Below, in pieces: positions 26,937 through 37,182 of a stretch of 64,000 bases of DNA. The first letter of the stretch is position 1, and the number at the start of each line of letters is the position of its first letter. A model generated the notes under the pieces. That model made no database searches and was not told the DNA's origin. It worked only from the letters and a program-made list of their open reading frames with translations. The stretch comes from Bacillus sp. FJAT-26390 (GTDB lineage: Bacteria > Bacillota > Bacilli > Paenibacillales > Paenibacillaceae). The DNA is taken from contig NZ_MAQX01000001.1 in assembly GCF_001682865.1 (NCBI RefSeq), positions 997,290 to 1,061,289 on the forward strand, given 5' to 3'. Position numbers and translations under genes: made by a program.

Positions 26937-27083
26937 TTGATAAGTAGCTATTTATATGGATTTTTCTTCATCATCTCCACGAGCGGAAGCAAAAATGCAC
27001 CTCGCGTGTTGGCTCAACAAGAGATATCCGATGTTAAGGAAGGCGCAGCACCCGAATTCTGGGATTTAGGCACATTACCTTAA
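26937..27083 (+). other. Short protein-like ORF just upstream of the sensor kinase
   Basis: From TTG 26937 a 48-codon frame ends in VKEGAAPEFWDLGTLP and stops 15 bp before the kinase start. The composition of the last 30 residues looks protein-like, but there is no ATG and no ribosome site. It may be the tail of a deleted gene, a leader peptide, or chance. Confidence 0.2.
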
Positions 27084-27098
27084 GGAGGTCAATAGGAT

Positions 27099-28793
27099 AT
27101 GACATTCATGCATAGACTATCGAACAAGTCGATTCGGTTCAAACTGATTGTAGGCTTTCTCGTATTCGTCATTCCTTTACAGCTTCTGCTTATTTTTGAT
27201 AACTATTACGCGATGAAAGTCGTTCGCGAGCAAGTGGCCAACTCCAATCGGCATTTGGCAGCCTTATACATGGATCAAATGGACCGGAATTTGGAGGAGG
27301 TCGATAAGTATTTACGAAAAATGGTCGCTTTTGAAAGCGATTTAATTAAGCTGGATACACCGGAAGAAGTGAATAGCGATGAATATTTTTTGGCGAAGAT
27401 CAATCTATTCAATAGTTTGGAACGGGATATTAATAATTACAAAGAGATCGATTATCTATTCGTCTATTCATCTGTCAATGAAGAGCTCATCACGAATCAG
27501 CCGTCCGAAGAGACGATAGATCAACTGAAAACGATCCGGGCAGGGATGATTCAGATGCTTCGCGAGAGGGAAGGTTTCCAAAAGCAGGATTTCGAAAAAT
27601 GGTTTCCCTACAAAATGAATGAAGACTATTACATCGTTAAAATACAAAAAATCGGGAAGGTGTATATCGGCGGATGGGTGAAGGCATCGAAGCTGATGAA
27701 ACCGCTCAGCTTGCTGGATATGGGACCGGAAGGGAAATCGCTGCTTGTCACGGAAAACCTCGAACCGATGAACGACAATGCTTTCGTGGATAACGACGAT
27801 GACTATTTAAAAGTCAGCACGCAATCCGAGCAAGGTCATTTCTCCCTGTTGATCTTGATCCCATACAGCGCCATCTTGGAGCATCTCCCGTTTCTTCAGC
27901 GCATTTGGTACCTGGTGATTTTGGGAGCCCTAATCATTTTACCGATTTTTTATATTTTCTTGCGGCATATCATCTTGCTTCCGATCAACCGTATCGTGAC
28001 GGTTATGAGGCGAGTGCGCGACGGCAATCTGGATCATCGGGTCGAACGGCATCCCGTATCCTTTGAGTTTGAACTGATGAATGAGGTGTTCAACAGCATG
28101 GTGTCGCAGATCAAAGCCTTAAAAATCGCCGTCTATGAAGAGCAGCTGCTTATCCAGAAAGCGGAGCTTAAACATTTGCAGCTGCAAATCAATCCGCACT
28201 TTTTTTTGAATGCGCTGAATACGATCTACAACTTTGCCCAATTCCGAAACTATCAAATGATCCAGGAAATGTCGGAGTACTTAATCAATTATATGAGATT
28301 CATGTTCCAGAACAACTTGAAGTTCGTTACTCTGGAAGACGAGATTGCTCATACCCGCAATTATTTGCAGATCCAGTCGATAAGGTTCCAAGAAGGGTTT
28401 ACTTATCAGATTAACGGTGACGAATCGCATTCAAAAGCATTAATTCCTCCATTGGTCATCCAAACATTCGTAGAGAACACGATTAAACATGCCATTACGA
28501 TGGATGAATCTATCCGGTTGACCGTGGATATCGAGCTTTGCGGGGATAGGGAGCCATATCTATGCATCGTGATCCGGGACACGGGTAGAGGATTTTCAGA
28601 AGAAGCATTAAGCGAATGGCAATCGGAGATCGACATGGCCCATGAAGACAAAGGGCATATTGGCATATGGAATACGAGGCGTCGATTACGGTTGATCTAC
28701 CAAGGACGAGCTCGATTGATCATATCCAATCATCCGGACGGAGGAGCGAGGGTGGAAATTCAGCTGCCGTTCATGCTTGAAGATAACGCCTGA
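27099..28793 (+). CDS. Sensor histidine kinase, YesM type (system 2)
   Basis: A 564-residue membrane kinase: helix 1 about 13-32, extracellular sensor about 33-265, helix 2 about 268-292, HAMP about 293-345, His_kinase domain with LQINPHFFLNAL (H367), and HATPase with VENTIKHAI and DTGRGF. Ribosome site AAGGAGGT. It starts the second sugar locus, and its regulator follows after 11 bp. The ligand is unknown. Confidence 0.92.
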   Translation: MTFMHRLSNKSIRFKLIVGFLVFVIPLQLLLIFDNYYAMKVVREQVANSNRHLAALYMDQMDRNLEEVDKYLRKMVAFESDLIKLDTPEEVNSDEYFLAKINLFNSLERDINNYKEIDYLFVYSSVNEELITNQPSEETIDQLKTIRAGMIQMLREREGFQKQDFEKWFPYKMNEDYYIVKIQKIGKVYIGGWVKASKLMKPLSLLDMGPEGKSLLVTENLEPMNDNAFVDNDDDYLKVSTQSEQGHFSLLILIPYSAILEHLPFLQRIWYLVILGALIILPIFYIFLRHIILLPINRIVTVMRRVRDGNLDHRVERHPVSFEFELMNEVFNSMVSQIKALKIAVYEEQLLIQKAELKHLQLQINPHFFLNALNTIYNFAQFRNYQMIQEMSEYLINYMRFMFQNNLKFVTLEDEIAHTRNYLQIQSIRFQEGFTYQINGDESHSKALIPPLVIQTFVENTIKHAITMDESIRLTVDIELCGDREPYLCIVIRDTGRGFSEEALSEWQSEIDMAHEDKGHIGIWNTRRRLRLIYQGRARLIISNHPDGGARVEIQLPFMLEDNA

Positions 28794-28804
28794 GGAGGAA
28801 TATC

Positions 28805-30436
28805 ATGTATCAATTACTGATCGTTGACGACGAAATCCATGCGGTGAGAGCCGTTCAAGCTGGTGTGGATTGGGCGGAGCTGTCGATCTCCCATATCCAT
28901 GTGGCCCATAATATTAAGCAAGCGATGGGGATATTTGGCGAGCATCCGATCGACATCATGATTTGCGATATTGAGATGCCCCAGGGAAGCGGGATTGAAT
29001 TGTTGTCATGGGTAAGGGAGCGGCATTCGTTAACGGAATCTATATTTTTGACCTGCCATTCCAACTTTACCTATGCGAAAGAAGCTCTCCAATTGGGAAG
29101 CCTTGATTATATGCTCAAGCCCGTTAAGTTCCATGAGCTGCGAACTGTCGTCCAAAGAGGGGTAGAGAAGATTAATGTAAAAAGGGCAGAGCACATAAGC
29201 AAGGAAGCAAGCCAATATTACGCCATGTTATGGCATACGAACCGGCCCATCTTAATGGAGCGGTTCTGGCAGGATGTGATGGACCAGCGAGTGTCATCGA
29301 ATCCGGAACGGATACGGGATGTTCTGCAGAGCAGGAACCTTCCGATCAAGGAGACGGAATCTTTCTTGCCGATCATGATCTTTGTTCAGCGCTGGGCGGA
29401 GAAGTTGAATTCCCGGGACAAGAAGCTTATGGAGTATGCACTTCGAAATGCAGCGGACCATTTGATCCTGCACGGCGATGAACATAGTCAGTTGGTACGC
29501 ATAAGCAGCGACGTGTTTGTGGCGATCCTACCCGCAGGCGCCGGGAGAGATCGTCACATTGAGGATATGAGACAGATTTGCAAAGTCTACATTGAGTCGT
29601 GCAACCGGTATTTCCGCTGCGATATTTCGTGTTATGTGGGCGATCAAGGATTGGTACATGAGATGGCGACCCGATATGACAGCCTTATCCGCTTGAAGGA
29701 CAGTAACCTGAATCGGAGTAATCACGTTTTTTTCTTGAGCGAGGATATGAAGAGCGCGGAATCGATCGATGTCATCCAAATGAACGTCTGGTTAAAGATG
29801 CTGGAGCAGGGCGCGTATGACGCTATTCTCTCCGAATCAGAACGCTATTTGAATTCGTTTAAGGAAGTCGGGGGATTGAAAGCGGAGGTTCTGCAGCAAT
29901 TTTTACAGAATTTCCTGCAGATGCTTTATTACTTTATGCAATTCAAAGAATGGCAAGCCTATCAGGTACTGGGAGAAGCGATGGCTACGGAGCAACTGTC
30001 GCAGGCTGTACGTTCTGTGACTGATCTGCAGGCCTGGGTGAAGCATGCGCTGGAGCAGACGATCAATTACTGTTATACATCAGAGGATACTCGCACGGTA
30101 TTGGATAGAATTAGAACCTTTATCAAGCAGCATCTTGATCAGGCTATTTCAAGAGAGGATATTGCCAGACATGTCAATTTGCATCCAGACTATTTGTCCA
30201 GACGGTTCAAAAAAGAGACAGGCAAATCTATTGTGGAATATATAGTTGAAGAGAAGATTGCGATGGCCAAGGAGCTGCTTGTTACAACCGATATGTCCGT
30301 AAGCGATATCGCATTATGTGTAGGCTATTCGAATTTTTCTTACTTCTCAAAGGTGTTTAAGCTTGGGGTACATATGAATCCGAATCAGTATCGCAAATCA
30401 AAAGGTCAGAATTGTATCAATAACAGGTCAGTTTAG
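28805..30436 (+). CDS. AraC-type response regulator, YesN type (system 2)
   Basis: A 543-residue regulator: receiver domain with D55 (ICDIEMPQGSG) and acidic pair VDDE, a long linker region, and AraC helix-turn-helix pair at about 435-530 (REDIARHVNLHPDYLSRRFK and SDIALCVGYSNFSYFSKVFK). It probably activates the transporter genes that start 77 bp downstream. Strong ribosome site (GAGGAGG). Confidence 0.92.
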   Translation: MYQLLIVDDEIHAVRAVQAGVDWAELSISHIHVAHNIKQAMGIFGEHPIDIMICDIEMPQGSGIELLSWVRERHSLTESIFLTCHSNFTYAKEALQLGSLDYMLKPVKFHELRTVVQRGVEKINVKRAEHISKEASQYYAMLWHTNRPILMERFWQDVMDQRVSSNPERIRDVLQSRNLPIKETESFLPIMIFVQRWAEKLNSRDKKLMEYALRNAADHLILHGDEHSQLVRISSDVFVAILPAGAGRDRHIEDMRQICKVYIESCNRYFRCDISCYVGDQGLVHEMATRYDSLIRLKDSNLNRSNHVFFLSEDMKSAESIDVIQMNVWLKMLEQGAYDAILSESERYLNSFKEVGGLKAEVLQQFLQNFLQMLYYFMQFKEWQAYQVLGEAMATEQLSQAVRSVTDLQAWVKHALEQTINYCYTSEDTRTVLDRIRTFIKQHLDQAISREDIARHVNLHPDYLSRRFKKETGKSIVEYIVEEKIAMAKELLVTTDMSVSDIALCVGYSNFSYFSKVFKLGVHMNPNQYRKSKGQNCINNRSV

Positions 30437-30465
30437 TAGTGGTTCGACAGAAGCGCTCCAAGCTA

Positions 30466-30495
30466 CAATGTAATCAAGGAACCACCATTACATTG
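30466..30495 (+). promoter_or_regulatory. Perfect 9-bp dyad before transporter operon 2
   Basis: CAATGTAAT (30466-30474) and ATTACATTG (30487-30495) are separated by 12 nt and end 4 nt before the AAGGAGGG ribosome site. It could be an operator or an mRNA hairpin near the start site; there is no T tract. Confidence 0.45.
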
Positions 30496-30512
30496 CGGGA
30501 AGGAGGGCTACA

Positions 30513-31445
30513 ATGACATCATGGTTAAGCGGAATGAACATGAAGAAAATGAAGAAATACAAAATGCTTTATCTTATGCTGATCCCGGGTGTCGTCTATT
30601 TGCTTATTAATAATTACGCCCCTATGCTCGGAGTAATTATCGCTTTCAAGGATGTTAACTTCGCTAAGGGCATTATGGAAAGCGATTGGGTTGGGCTCAA
30701 AAACTTTGAGTATTTGTTCAAAACAGAAGACGCTTACATTATTACGAGAAACACAATTTTGTACAACATGGTGTTTATTGTCCTTAATCTTGTTGTTGCT
30801 GTAGCATTGGCAGTTTTATTGAATGAATTGAAAAATCGTTTCTTACCCCGGTTTTATCAAAGTGTCATCTTGCTTCCGTATTTAATGTCATCGGTTATTA
30901 TTGGTTATCTCGTATATTCGTTTCTCAGTATGGAAACGGGACTTATTAACAATACGATCCTTCCGCTCTTGGGACAGGACGGAATTATGTGGTACAACGA
31001 TCCCAAGTATTGGCCCTACATTTTAACCTTCGTCAAAATATGGAGTACATCAGGATACTTGAGCATCGTTTACTTCGCGGCTGTAGTCGGTATTGACCAG
31101 GAGTACTATGAGGCAGCGACGCTCGATGGCGCCAATAAGCTGCAGCAAATTTTAAAGATTACAATCCCGCTTATTACTCCAGTTATCATTATTATGACAT
31201 TACTTCAAATTGGACGTATTTTTTATTCTGACTTTGGTCTGTTCTACCAGGTTCCGCTTGATTCAGGTGTCTTAATGCCAACAACCAATGTTATCGACAC
31301 CTATGTCTACCGGGCACTGCTCAAAAACGGAGACATCGGCATGTCATCAGCGGCAGGGCTATATCAGTCCATTGTTGGATTTATCATCATTCTCATTTCT
31401 AACTATGTAGTTAAGAAGATTAACCCGAACAATTCACTGTTCTAA
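30513..31445 (+). CDS. Carbohydrate ABC transporter permease (system 2, LplB-like)
   Basis: A 310-residue CUT1 permease with six helices, first about 18-38. EAA loop: EAATLDGANKLQQILKITIPL (about 200-220). No ATPase is encoded in the locus. Ribosome site AAGGAGGG, 5 nt before ATG. Confidence 0.92.
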   Translation: MTSWLSGMNMKKMKKYKMLYLMLIPGVVYLLINNYAPMLGVIIAFKDVNFAKGIMESDWVGLKNFEYLFKTEDAYIITRNTILYNMVFIVLNLVVAVALAVLLNELKNRFLPRFYQSVILLPYLMSSVIIGYLVYSFLSMETGLINNTILPLLGQDGIMWYNDPKYWPYILTFVKIWSTSGYLSIVYFAAVVGIDQEYYEAATLDGANKLQQILKITIPLITPVIIIMTLLQIGRIFYSDFGLFYQVPLDSGVLMPTTNVIDTYVYRALLKNGDIGMSSAAGLYQSIVGFIIILISNYVVKKINPNNSLF

Positions 31446-31465
31446 AAAAGGAGTGAGATGAAAGG

Positions 31466-32347
31466 ATGACTAGTAAAACGGAACAGTGGATGATTAACAG
31501 TGTCTTTATCGTAATCTCTTCTCTTTGCCTTATCCCTTTCATTCTGCTTGTTGCATCATCTATGTCGAGCGAGAATTCGATTATCCAGAACGGCTACTCG
31601 TTGTTCCCGTCAGAATTCAGTCTGGAGAGCTACAAGTATTTGTTCAAGGAACCGACTATGCTGATTCGGGCATACGGCATATCGATTGTCGTCACCGTCA
31701 TTGGGACGGTTGTAAGCTTGATCATTATGACGTTACTCGCTTATCCGATCTCTAGAAGGGATATGCCGCTGCGGAACACGATTTCTTTCTTTATCTTTTT
31801 TACCATGCTGTTTAATGGAGGACTTGTTCCTACCTACCTCATGTATACGAATATATTCCAGATTAAAAATTCGCTATTTGCACTGCTTATTCCCGGATTG
31901 CTTGTAAGCGCATTCTTTGTGATTTTGATTCGCACTTTCTTTACAATGAATATTCCGAGCGAGGTTATCGAGTCAGCTTATATGGATGGTGCAAGCGAAA
32001 TGAAAATCTTCGCTCGAATCGTTCTGCCGTTGTCTACCCCGGTATTGGGTGCGGTCAGCCTATTCCAATTAATACATTACTGGAATGACTGGTTTAACGG
32101 GCTCATTTACATTACGGACAGCAAGCTCTATAGCATACAAGTATTGCTCAATACGATTCTATTGAATGCGCAATACTTGGCCAGCAACATTCATTTTGTT
32201 GATGATTTGGGGCCAGCAGAAGGCATTCCCAACAATGGCTTGAATATGGCGATTGCCGCAATCGGCGTTATCCCGATCCTAGTGACCTACCCATTCTTTC
32301 AAAAGTATTTTGCAAAAGGACTTACCGTTGGTGCAGTCAAAGGGTAA
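31466..32347 (+). CDS. Carbohydrate ABC transporter permease (system 2, YtcP-like)
   Basis: A 293-residue CUT1 permease with six helices and EAA loop ESAYMDGASEMKIFARIVLPL (about 171-191), ending in the family-typical VGAVKG. It follows its partner permease by 20 bp and precedes the binding lipoprotein, completing the membrane part of importer 2. Confidence 0.92.
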   Translation: MTSKTEQWMINSVFIVISSLCLIPFILLVASSMSSENSIIQNGYSLFPSEFSLESYKYLFKEPTMLIRAYGISIVVTVIGTVVSLIIMTLLAYPISRRDMPLRNTISFFIFFTMLFNGGLVPTYLMYTNIFQIKNSLFALLIPGLLVSAFFVILIRTFFTMNIPSEVIESAYMDGASEMKIFARIVLPLSTPVLGAVSLFQLIHYWNDWFNGLIYITDSKLYSIQVLLNTILLNAQYLASNIHFVDDLGPAEGIPNNGLNMAIAAIGVIPILVTYPFFQKYFAKGLTVGAVKG

Positions 32348-32401
32348 AGCTATTCTCAGTTCTAAAACAGCTAGCATACTTTTAAAATGGGAGGGTCTTG
32401 T

Positions 32402-33922
32402 ATGCGTAATAGAGTAAGCATCCTGTTATTGATCATGACAATGTTGACCACACTGCTGGCAGGCTGCGGCAAAGAATCGAACCCAGCCGCTCCAGTCGTC
32501 GGAGAAGAGGAAGCGACTGACAGCGGTGAAGGGAAGCTGGCGCCTTATGAGGTCAAGCTAGTATTCTATGGACCAGCTCAGAAGGATTTGGAATTAGTAG
32601 AACAAGAGATGAGCAAAATTACGCTCGAAAAAATCAATGCGACAGTAAAGCTGGAAAGAATTGAACCGGCAGCATGGGATCAGCAAACCATTCTTATGCT
32701 CACGGGAAATGAACAAGTCGATTTAATCGTGACGGGAAACACGGCATTTTCAAGACAGGTAGCGCAAAAACAATTGCTGCCGCTTGACGAGCTGCTTAAG
32801 TCCCATGGTCAAGACATCCTTAAAGTCTTGCAGCCAGAAATATTGGAAGCGACAAAGGTTGACGGCCAAATCTATGCCATTCCAAGCATTAGAGACTTTG
32901 CAGCCAATGCCAACGTTATGATGCGCAAGGATCTGCTGGATAAATATAATCTTGATGCAAGCACGATAAAGACGCTGGACGATTTGGATCCGTTTCTTGA
33001 AACCATTAAAAAGAATGAACCTACGATTACACCGCTTGGCAAGCCAGGCGCCGCCGCTCCTATTATTAATCGTGTGCTGGAAACGAACTGGGACGTACTT
33101 GGGGACTACATTGGCGTGTTGGAAAAAATAGACGGTCTTAAGGTTGTCAATTTATTTGAGACGCCAGAGTACGAAAAGCTGATAAAAACCGTTAGACGCT
33201 GGTATGAGGCAGGTTATATTAGCAAGGATGCGGCGACGAGCAAAGAAACAGCAGTCGATTTAATAAAGGCGAATATTGGTTTTGGAGTCATTCAAAAAGG
33301 CAAGCCGGGTGCGCTTGCGCAGACGGAGCAACGTGTAAATACGAAGCTTGAGCTGATCAATCTAGGCAAGCAGATGACAAGTACAACAAATATTACAGCT
33401 ATTATGCTCGGAATTCCTACCAATTCCAAAAATCCAGAGCGGGCCATGATGTTTTTGAATCTGCTGAATTCGGATCGAGATTTAATCAACCTGCTTGACT
33501 GGGGGATTGAGGGCAAGCACTATGTGAAGGTTGGCGAGAAATCAATTGATTTCCCACCTGGCGTCGACGCGACAAACAGCGGGTTCAACATGCGGCAAGG
33601 ATGGATGTATGGTAACCAGCTCTTATCTCATACTTGGGTAACCGATAATCCTAATCTATGGGAAGAAATGGATCAATATAATCGAGAGTCCACAAAGTCT
33701 GCAGCCTTGGGCTTCTCCTACAACCCATCGCCGGTAAAAACTGAATTGGCAGCGATCACAAACGTTGTTCGCCAATTCCAAAGCGGCCTAGAGAATGGAG
33801 CTCTTGATCCGGAAGTCAATCTACCTAAGTTCAACGCCGCGCTTCGTGCAGCAGGCATTGATAAGGTTATTGCAGAGAAGCAAAAGCAATTGAATGAATG
33901 GGCAGAAAAAAACAATAAATGA
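32402..33922 (+). CDS. Sugar-binding lipoprotein (system 2)
   Basis: A 506-residue extracellular solute-binding protein with signal peptide and lipobox LAGC (C22). The DUF3502-like C-terminal half (ERAMMFLNLLNSDRDLINLLDWGIEGKHY) is characteristic of the long LplA-type lipoproteins with a C-terminal extra domain. ATG 32402 is used because GGGAGGG lies just before it and inside the longer frame from 32387. It delivers substrate to the two permeases upstream. Confidence 0.9.
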   Translation: MRNRVSILLLIMTMLTTLLAGCGKESNPAAPVVGEEEATDSGEGKLAPYEVKLVFYGPAQKDLELVEQEMSKITLEKINATVKLERIEPAAWDQQTILMLTGNEQVDLIVTGNTAFSRQVAQKQLLPLDELLKSHGQDILKVLQPEILEATKVDGQIYAIPSIRDFAANANVMMRKDLLDKYNLDASTIKTLDDLDPFLETIKKNEPTITPLGKPGAAAPIINRVLETNWDVLGDYIGVLEKIDGLKVVNLFETPEYEKLIKTVRRWYEAGYISKDAATSKETAVDLIKANIGFGVIQKGKPGALAQTEQRVNTKLELINLGKQMTSTTNITAIMLGIPTNSKNPERAMMFLNLLNSDRDLINLLDWGIEGKHYVKVGEKSIDFPPGVDATNSGFNMRQGWMYGNQLLSHTWVTDNPNLWEEMDQYNRESTKSAALGFSYNPSPVKTELAAITNVVRQFQSGLENGALDPEVNLPKFNAALRAAGIDKVIAEKQKQLNEWAEKNNK

Positions 33923-33935
33923 GGAGATGAACAGA

Positions 33936-34763
33936 ATGAAAATATCTATTGGAGGCTATTCGTTTCAAAACACATTTGTAGAAGGGAAAATGGACATTTT
34001 CGGCTATTTGGAATCGGTAAAATATCGTTACGGGCTGAATACGGTTGATCTATATAACGGTTTCTTTGTGGACAAAAGCAAGCCGGTGTGGGAACTGGCA
34101 GATGATGATTATCTTCGCAAAATTCGCGAAGCCTTGGATGAGAAAGAAATGACAGTCGTTAACTTTGCAATTGATACCGCTTCATTATGGGACCTGGACA
34201 AAGATATGCGTGAGCTACAATACCAAAATGCGTTAAAGCATTTGCGCGCAGCAGAAATACTAGGTGCCCAAACGGTGCGAATCGATACAGGCGGCTCGTA
34301 TTCGAACGATCCGAACGGCGATTTCTTCAAGATGAGTCAAGAGCAATTTGAACATATTGTACAAAGATATCAAGAATATAGCCGGATTGCGGCTGACTTC
34401 GGCAGCAAGGTTGGTCCAGAGAACCATATGGGACCATCGCTTAATCCTCATTTTCTGAAACAGATCGCTGAGGCAGTTGACCATCCTAACTTCGGCATTC
34501 TGCTGCACGTAGATCGTTGGAAGGTCGATCCTGAGCTTGGAGATTCGATTATTGCGCCATGGGCATGCCACGTCCATTTTGGAGGCAAGACGCTGGCTGA
34601 AGAAGATCATGCTATCCAAATTGCAAAAATGCTGCATGACAGCGGATTTAATGACTATTGGGCAATTGAGCATAATGCGCCAAGCAATCAATATGTAGAG
34701 GTCGAGTGGGCGGTTGGCTCAATGAAAAAAATATTGTCGAAGGTAACTAACGGGAGAAAATAA
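33936..34763 (+). CDS. Sugar phosphate isomerase/epimerase-like TIM barrel
   Basis: A 275-residue protein of the xylose-isomerase-like AP endonuclease 2 fold. Metal-binding-type residues lie in RIDTGG, GPENHMG, HVDRWKVD, HVHFGGK and AIEHNAP, in the usual barrel order. Cytosolic. ATG 33936 follows GAGGAGATG; the longer frame overlaps the lipoprotein gene. Placed before a Gfo/Idh/MocA dehydrogenase, it probably acts in catabolism of the imported sugar or inositol-like compound. Confidence 0.85.
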   Translation: MKISIGGYSFQNTFVEGKMDIFGYLESVKYRYGLNTVDLYNGFFVDKSKPVWELADDDYLRKIREALDEKEMTVVNFAIDTASLWDLDKDMRELQYQNALKHLRAAEILGAQTVRIDTGGSYSNDPNGDFFKMSQEQFEHIVQRYQEYSRIAADFGSKVGPENHMGPSLNPHFLKQIAEAVDHPNFGILLHVDRWKVDPELGDSIIAPWACHVHFGGKTLAEEDHAIQIAKMLHDSGFNDYWAIEHNAPSNQYVEVEWAVGSMKKILSKVTNGRK

Positions 34764-34802
34764 TTCGTCAAAAATATCTGCTAGTCGAAGGAGCGAATCC
34801 AT

Positions 34803-35930
34803 ATGAGTAAAATTCGAATTGGTATTGTCGGTGTAGGACTGATCGGTATTACGCATTTGAAAAACTATGCTGCGATCGAGGATGCTGAGGTTATCGCGGT
34901 ATGTGATATTAATGAGCAGGCGGCTCGAAAAGCAGCCGATCAATTTCAAATCAAGGAGGTATACACGGACTTTCGGGAGATGCTTAATCGGGACGACATT
35001 GATGCGATCGATGTCTGCCTGCATAACAACTTCCATGCCCCGGTCACCAATGAAGCCCTCCAAGCAGGCAAGCATGTATATTGCGAGAAGCCGATCGCAG
35101 GGACTTATTATGATGGGAATACTATGCTGGAGACGGCCAAGGCTTGCAACATGATGCTTCATGTCCAACTGAATACGCTGTATAAGAAAGAGACGAAAGC
35201 GGCTAAAGCGTTAATCGACGAAGGAAGCTTAGGAAAGCTGTATCATGCCAGATCGACGGGTTTCCGCCGCAGGGGACGTCCGTTCGTGGATGGCTACGGT
35301 ACCAAGTTCTTCAACCGGAAGGAAACCGCCGCAGGGGGCGCCTTGCTCGATATGGGCGTTTACCACATTGCCCAGATGTTATATCTTCTGGATCTCCCGA
35401 AGGTGAAGAGCGTATCCGGCAAGGTCTATCAAGAGATGGATATGGATGAAGCGAGAAGGATGGAATCACAGTTCGACGTCGAAGAGCTAGGGCTTGGGTT
35501 TGTCCGATTCGACGGCGGAGTGACGCTTGATCTCATTGAGGCATGGTCGGTCCATATGGGAGGCTTCGAAGGCTCCAGTCTTATGGGCAGCAAAGGCGGG
35601 ATTCGGCTCCCTTCGTATTCTTCCATCTCCCAAACGAGCGCTCTCAGCTTCCATACCACCGTGGCGGACATGGATTTGGACAGCACTGTGAATCTGGACG
35701 ACATGGAGCTTCGTTGGGGCAGGCTCAAGGCTGACTATGATGCCTACAGCTCCTCGCAGCAACATTGGATTGCGGCCCTGCAGGGAAGAGTGCCTCTCTT
35801 GCCGACTGCGGAGATTGCTTTGCAGACCATGCTGATCAGTGAAGGCGTGTACCTATCCGACCAACTGGGACATGAAGTGACAGTCGAAGAGATCATTGCG
35901 CATTCAGCGTCAACCAATGTCGAATTGTAA
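34803..35930 (+). CDS. Gfo/Idh/MocA-family oxidoreductase
   Basis: A 375-residue NAD(P)-dependent sugar dehydrogenase-type enzyme. N-terminal Rossmann motif GIVGVGLIGITH (7-18), the conserved CEKPIAG (about 97-103, catalytic-site lysine in EKP), and a C-terminal alpha/beta substrate domain with GGALLDMGVYHI. Family members oxidise or reduce sugars and inositols. It sits between the TIM-barrel isomerase and the MFS gene, 40 bp after the former. Confidence 0.92.
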   Translation: MSKIRIGIVGVGLIGITHLKNYAAIEDAEVIAVCDINEQAARKAADQFQIKEVYTDFREMLNRDDIDAIDVCLHNNFHAPVTNEALQAGKHVYCEKPIAGTYYDGNTMLETAKACNMMLHVQLNTLYKKETKAAKALIDEGSLGKLYHARSTGFRRRGRPFVDGYGTKFFNRKETAAGGALLDMGVYHIAQMLYLLDLPKVKSVSGKVYQEMDMDEARRMESQFDVEELGLGFVRFDGGVTLDLIEAWSVHMGGFEGSSLMGSKGGIRLPSYSSISQTSALSFHTTVADMDLDSTVNLDDMELRWGRLKADYDAYSSSQQHWIAALQGRVPLLPTAEIALQTMLISEGVYLSDQLGHEVTVEEIIAHSASTNVEL

Positions 35931-35944
35931 GGGATGAAGGGATC

Positions 35945-37156
35945 ATGTCGGATCATAAGATTAGCCGGAATATGCTTGGAATGCTGAAGGTTTTCAACTT
36001 TGTGCTCTATGGGGCCCTTGCTATTTATAGCACGTTCTTCGCGCTATATCTGAAGGATATCGGGTTTACCAATGTGCAGATCGGGCTTCTGGTAGCCGGG
36101 GGTCCGCTCATAGGGCTAGTGGCTAATCCATTCTGGGCGTACTGGGCAGATCGACTTCGCAACAACAAGCGCATTCTAATTATTTGCCTGATCGGCAATT
36201 TCACTTGCATGCAATTTGTGTTTATGACGAAGTCCTATACGTTGATTTATAGTCTTATGCTGTTTTATTTCGCGTTTCAAAGCCCGCTGTTCACGCAAAG
36301 CAACAGCTTGATCCTTAACGTGATTGAGGGGACCAACCGTAAGTTCGGGGAGTTCCGCGCGTGGGGTTCGCTGGGATGGGCGCTTATTGCGGTCATAGCG
36401 GGTCCAATCATTGGCTGGCTGGGAATCAGCAAGCTCTGGATCATATTCGATTTGATGCTATTATTCGCCATTTTCTTCACCATCCTGATGCCAAGCGGCA
36501 ACGAAAGGGCGCAGAAAGAGAAGTTTACGAACAAAGGCTACTTAAAGGTGTTTCAAAATAAATATTTTCTGATCTTCGTCTGTTTGGGCGTGCTCATATC
36601 GATCCCGAACTCGATTAATATGACCTTTCTCGGCATTTACATTAAGGGTTTGGGAGGATCGAATACGGTTGTCGGTTGGTCTGCCTTTGCCACGGCAATT
36701 CTGGAAGTTCCCGTATTTTTATTGCTGGATCGGTATTTGAAAAAAAATTCGCGCACGATGCTGGGCTGGCTGACTGTGATCTGTCTACTCTTCTCGGTTC
36801 GCTGGTTATTGATGTCCGTCGCGAGCTCGGCTATCCAAGTTATATTCATCCAATTGCTGCATTCCATTACATTCGGTGGCTATTACTATATTGGGACGCA
36901 GCTTACTTCGCACCTTGTACCCGGCGAATACCGCTCTAGCGGGCAAGCCATCTATGGGCTGACGTGGGGAGGCATATCCGGGATCGTCGCAGGGGTACTC
37001 GGCGGTTGGATGTTCGAGAATCTCGGAGCGTCCGTATTGTACCGGATTTGTTTTGGCATCACGCTTTGCGGGTTTTTCGGTTTCTTCTTATTGCGGCTAT
37101 CGTTCCGGACGCTTGGCAGCCATGCCGGCACACAAAGCGCACAAAAAACGATATAG
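35945..37156 (+). CDS. MFS transporter (MFS_1-like)
   Basis: A 403-residue protein with about 12 membrane helices. LAIYSTFFALYLKDIGFTNVQIGLL and NPFWAYWADRLRNNKR (the loop 2-3 motif A region) are typical of the MFS_1_like/PPP transporter group related to LacY. It is the last gene of sugar locus 2 and may import or export a sugar related to the ABC substrate. A terminator follows at 37183. Confidence 0.88.
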   Translation: MSDHKISRNMLGMLKVFNFVLYGALAIYSTFFALYLKDIGFTNVQIGLLVAGGPLIGLVANPFWAYWADRLRNNKRILIICLIGNFTCMQFVFMTKSYTLIYSLMLFYFAFQSPLFTQSNSLILNVIEGTNRKFGEFRAWGSLGWALIAVIAGPIIGWLGISKLWIIFDLMLLFAIFFTILMPSGNERAQKEKFTNKGYLKVFQNKYFLIFVCLGVLISIPNSINMTFLGIYIKGLGGSNTVVGWSAFATAILEVPVFLLLDRYLKKNSRTMLGWLTVICLLFSVRWLLMSVASSAIQVIFIQLLHSITFGGYYYIGTQLTSHLVPGEYRSSGQAIYGLTWGGISGIVAGVLGGWMFENLGASVLYRICFGITLCGFFGFFLLRLSFRTLGSHAGTQSAQKTI

Positions 37157-37182
37157 GAGAGTTTTGGAGAAAGAGAACGCGG

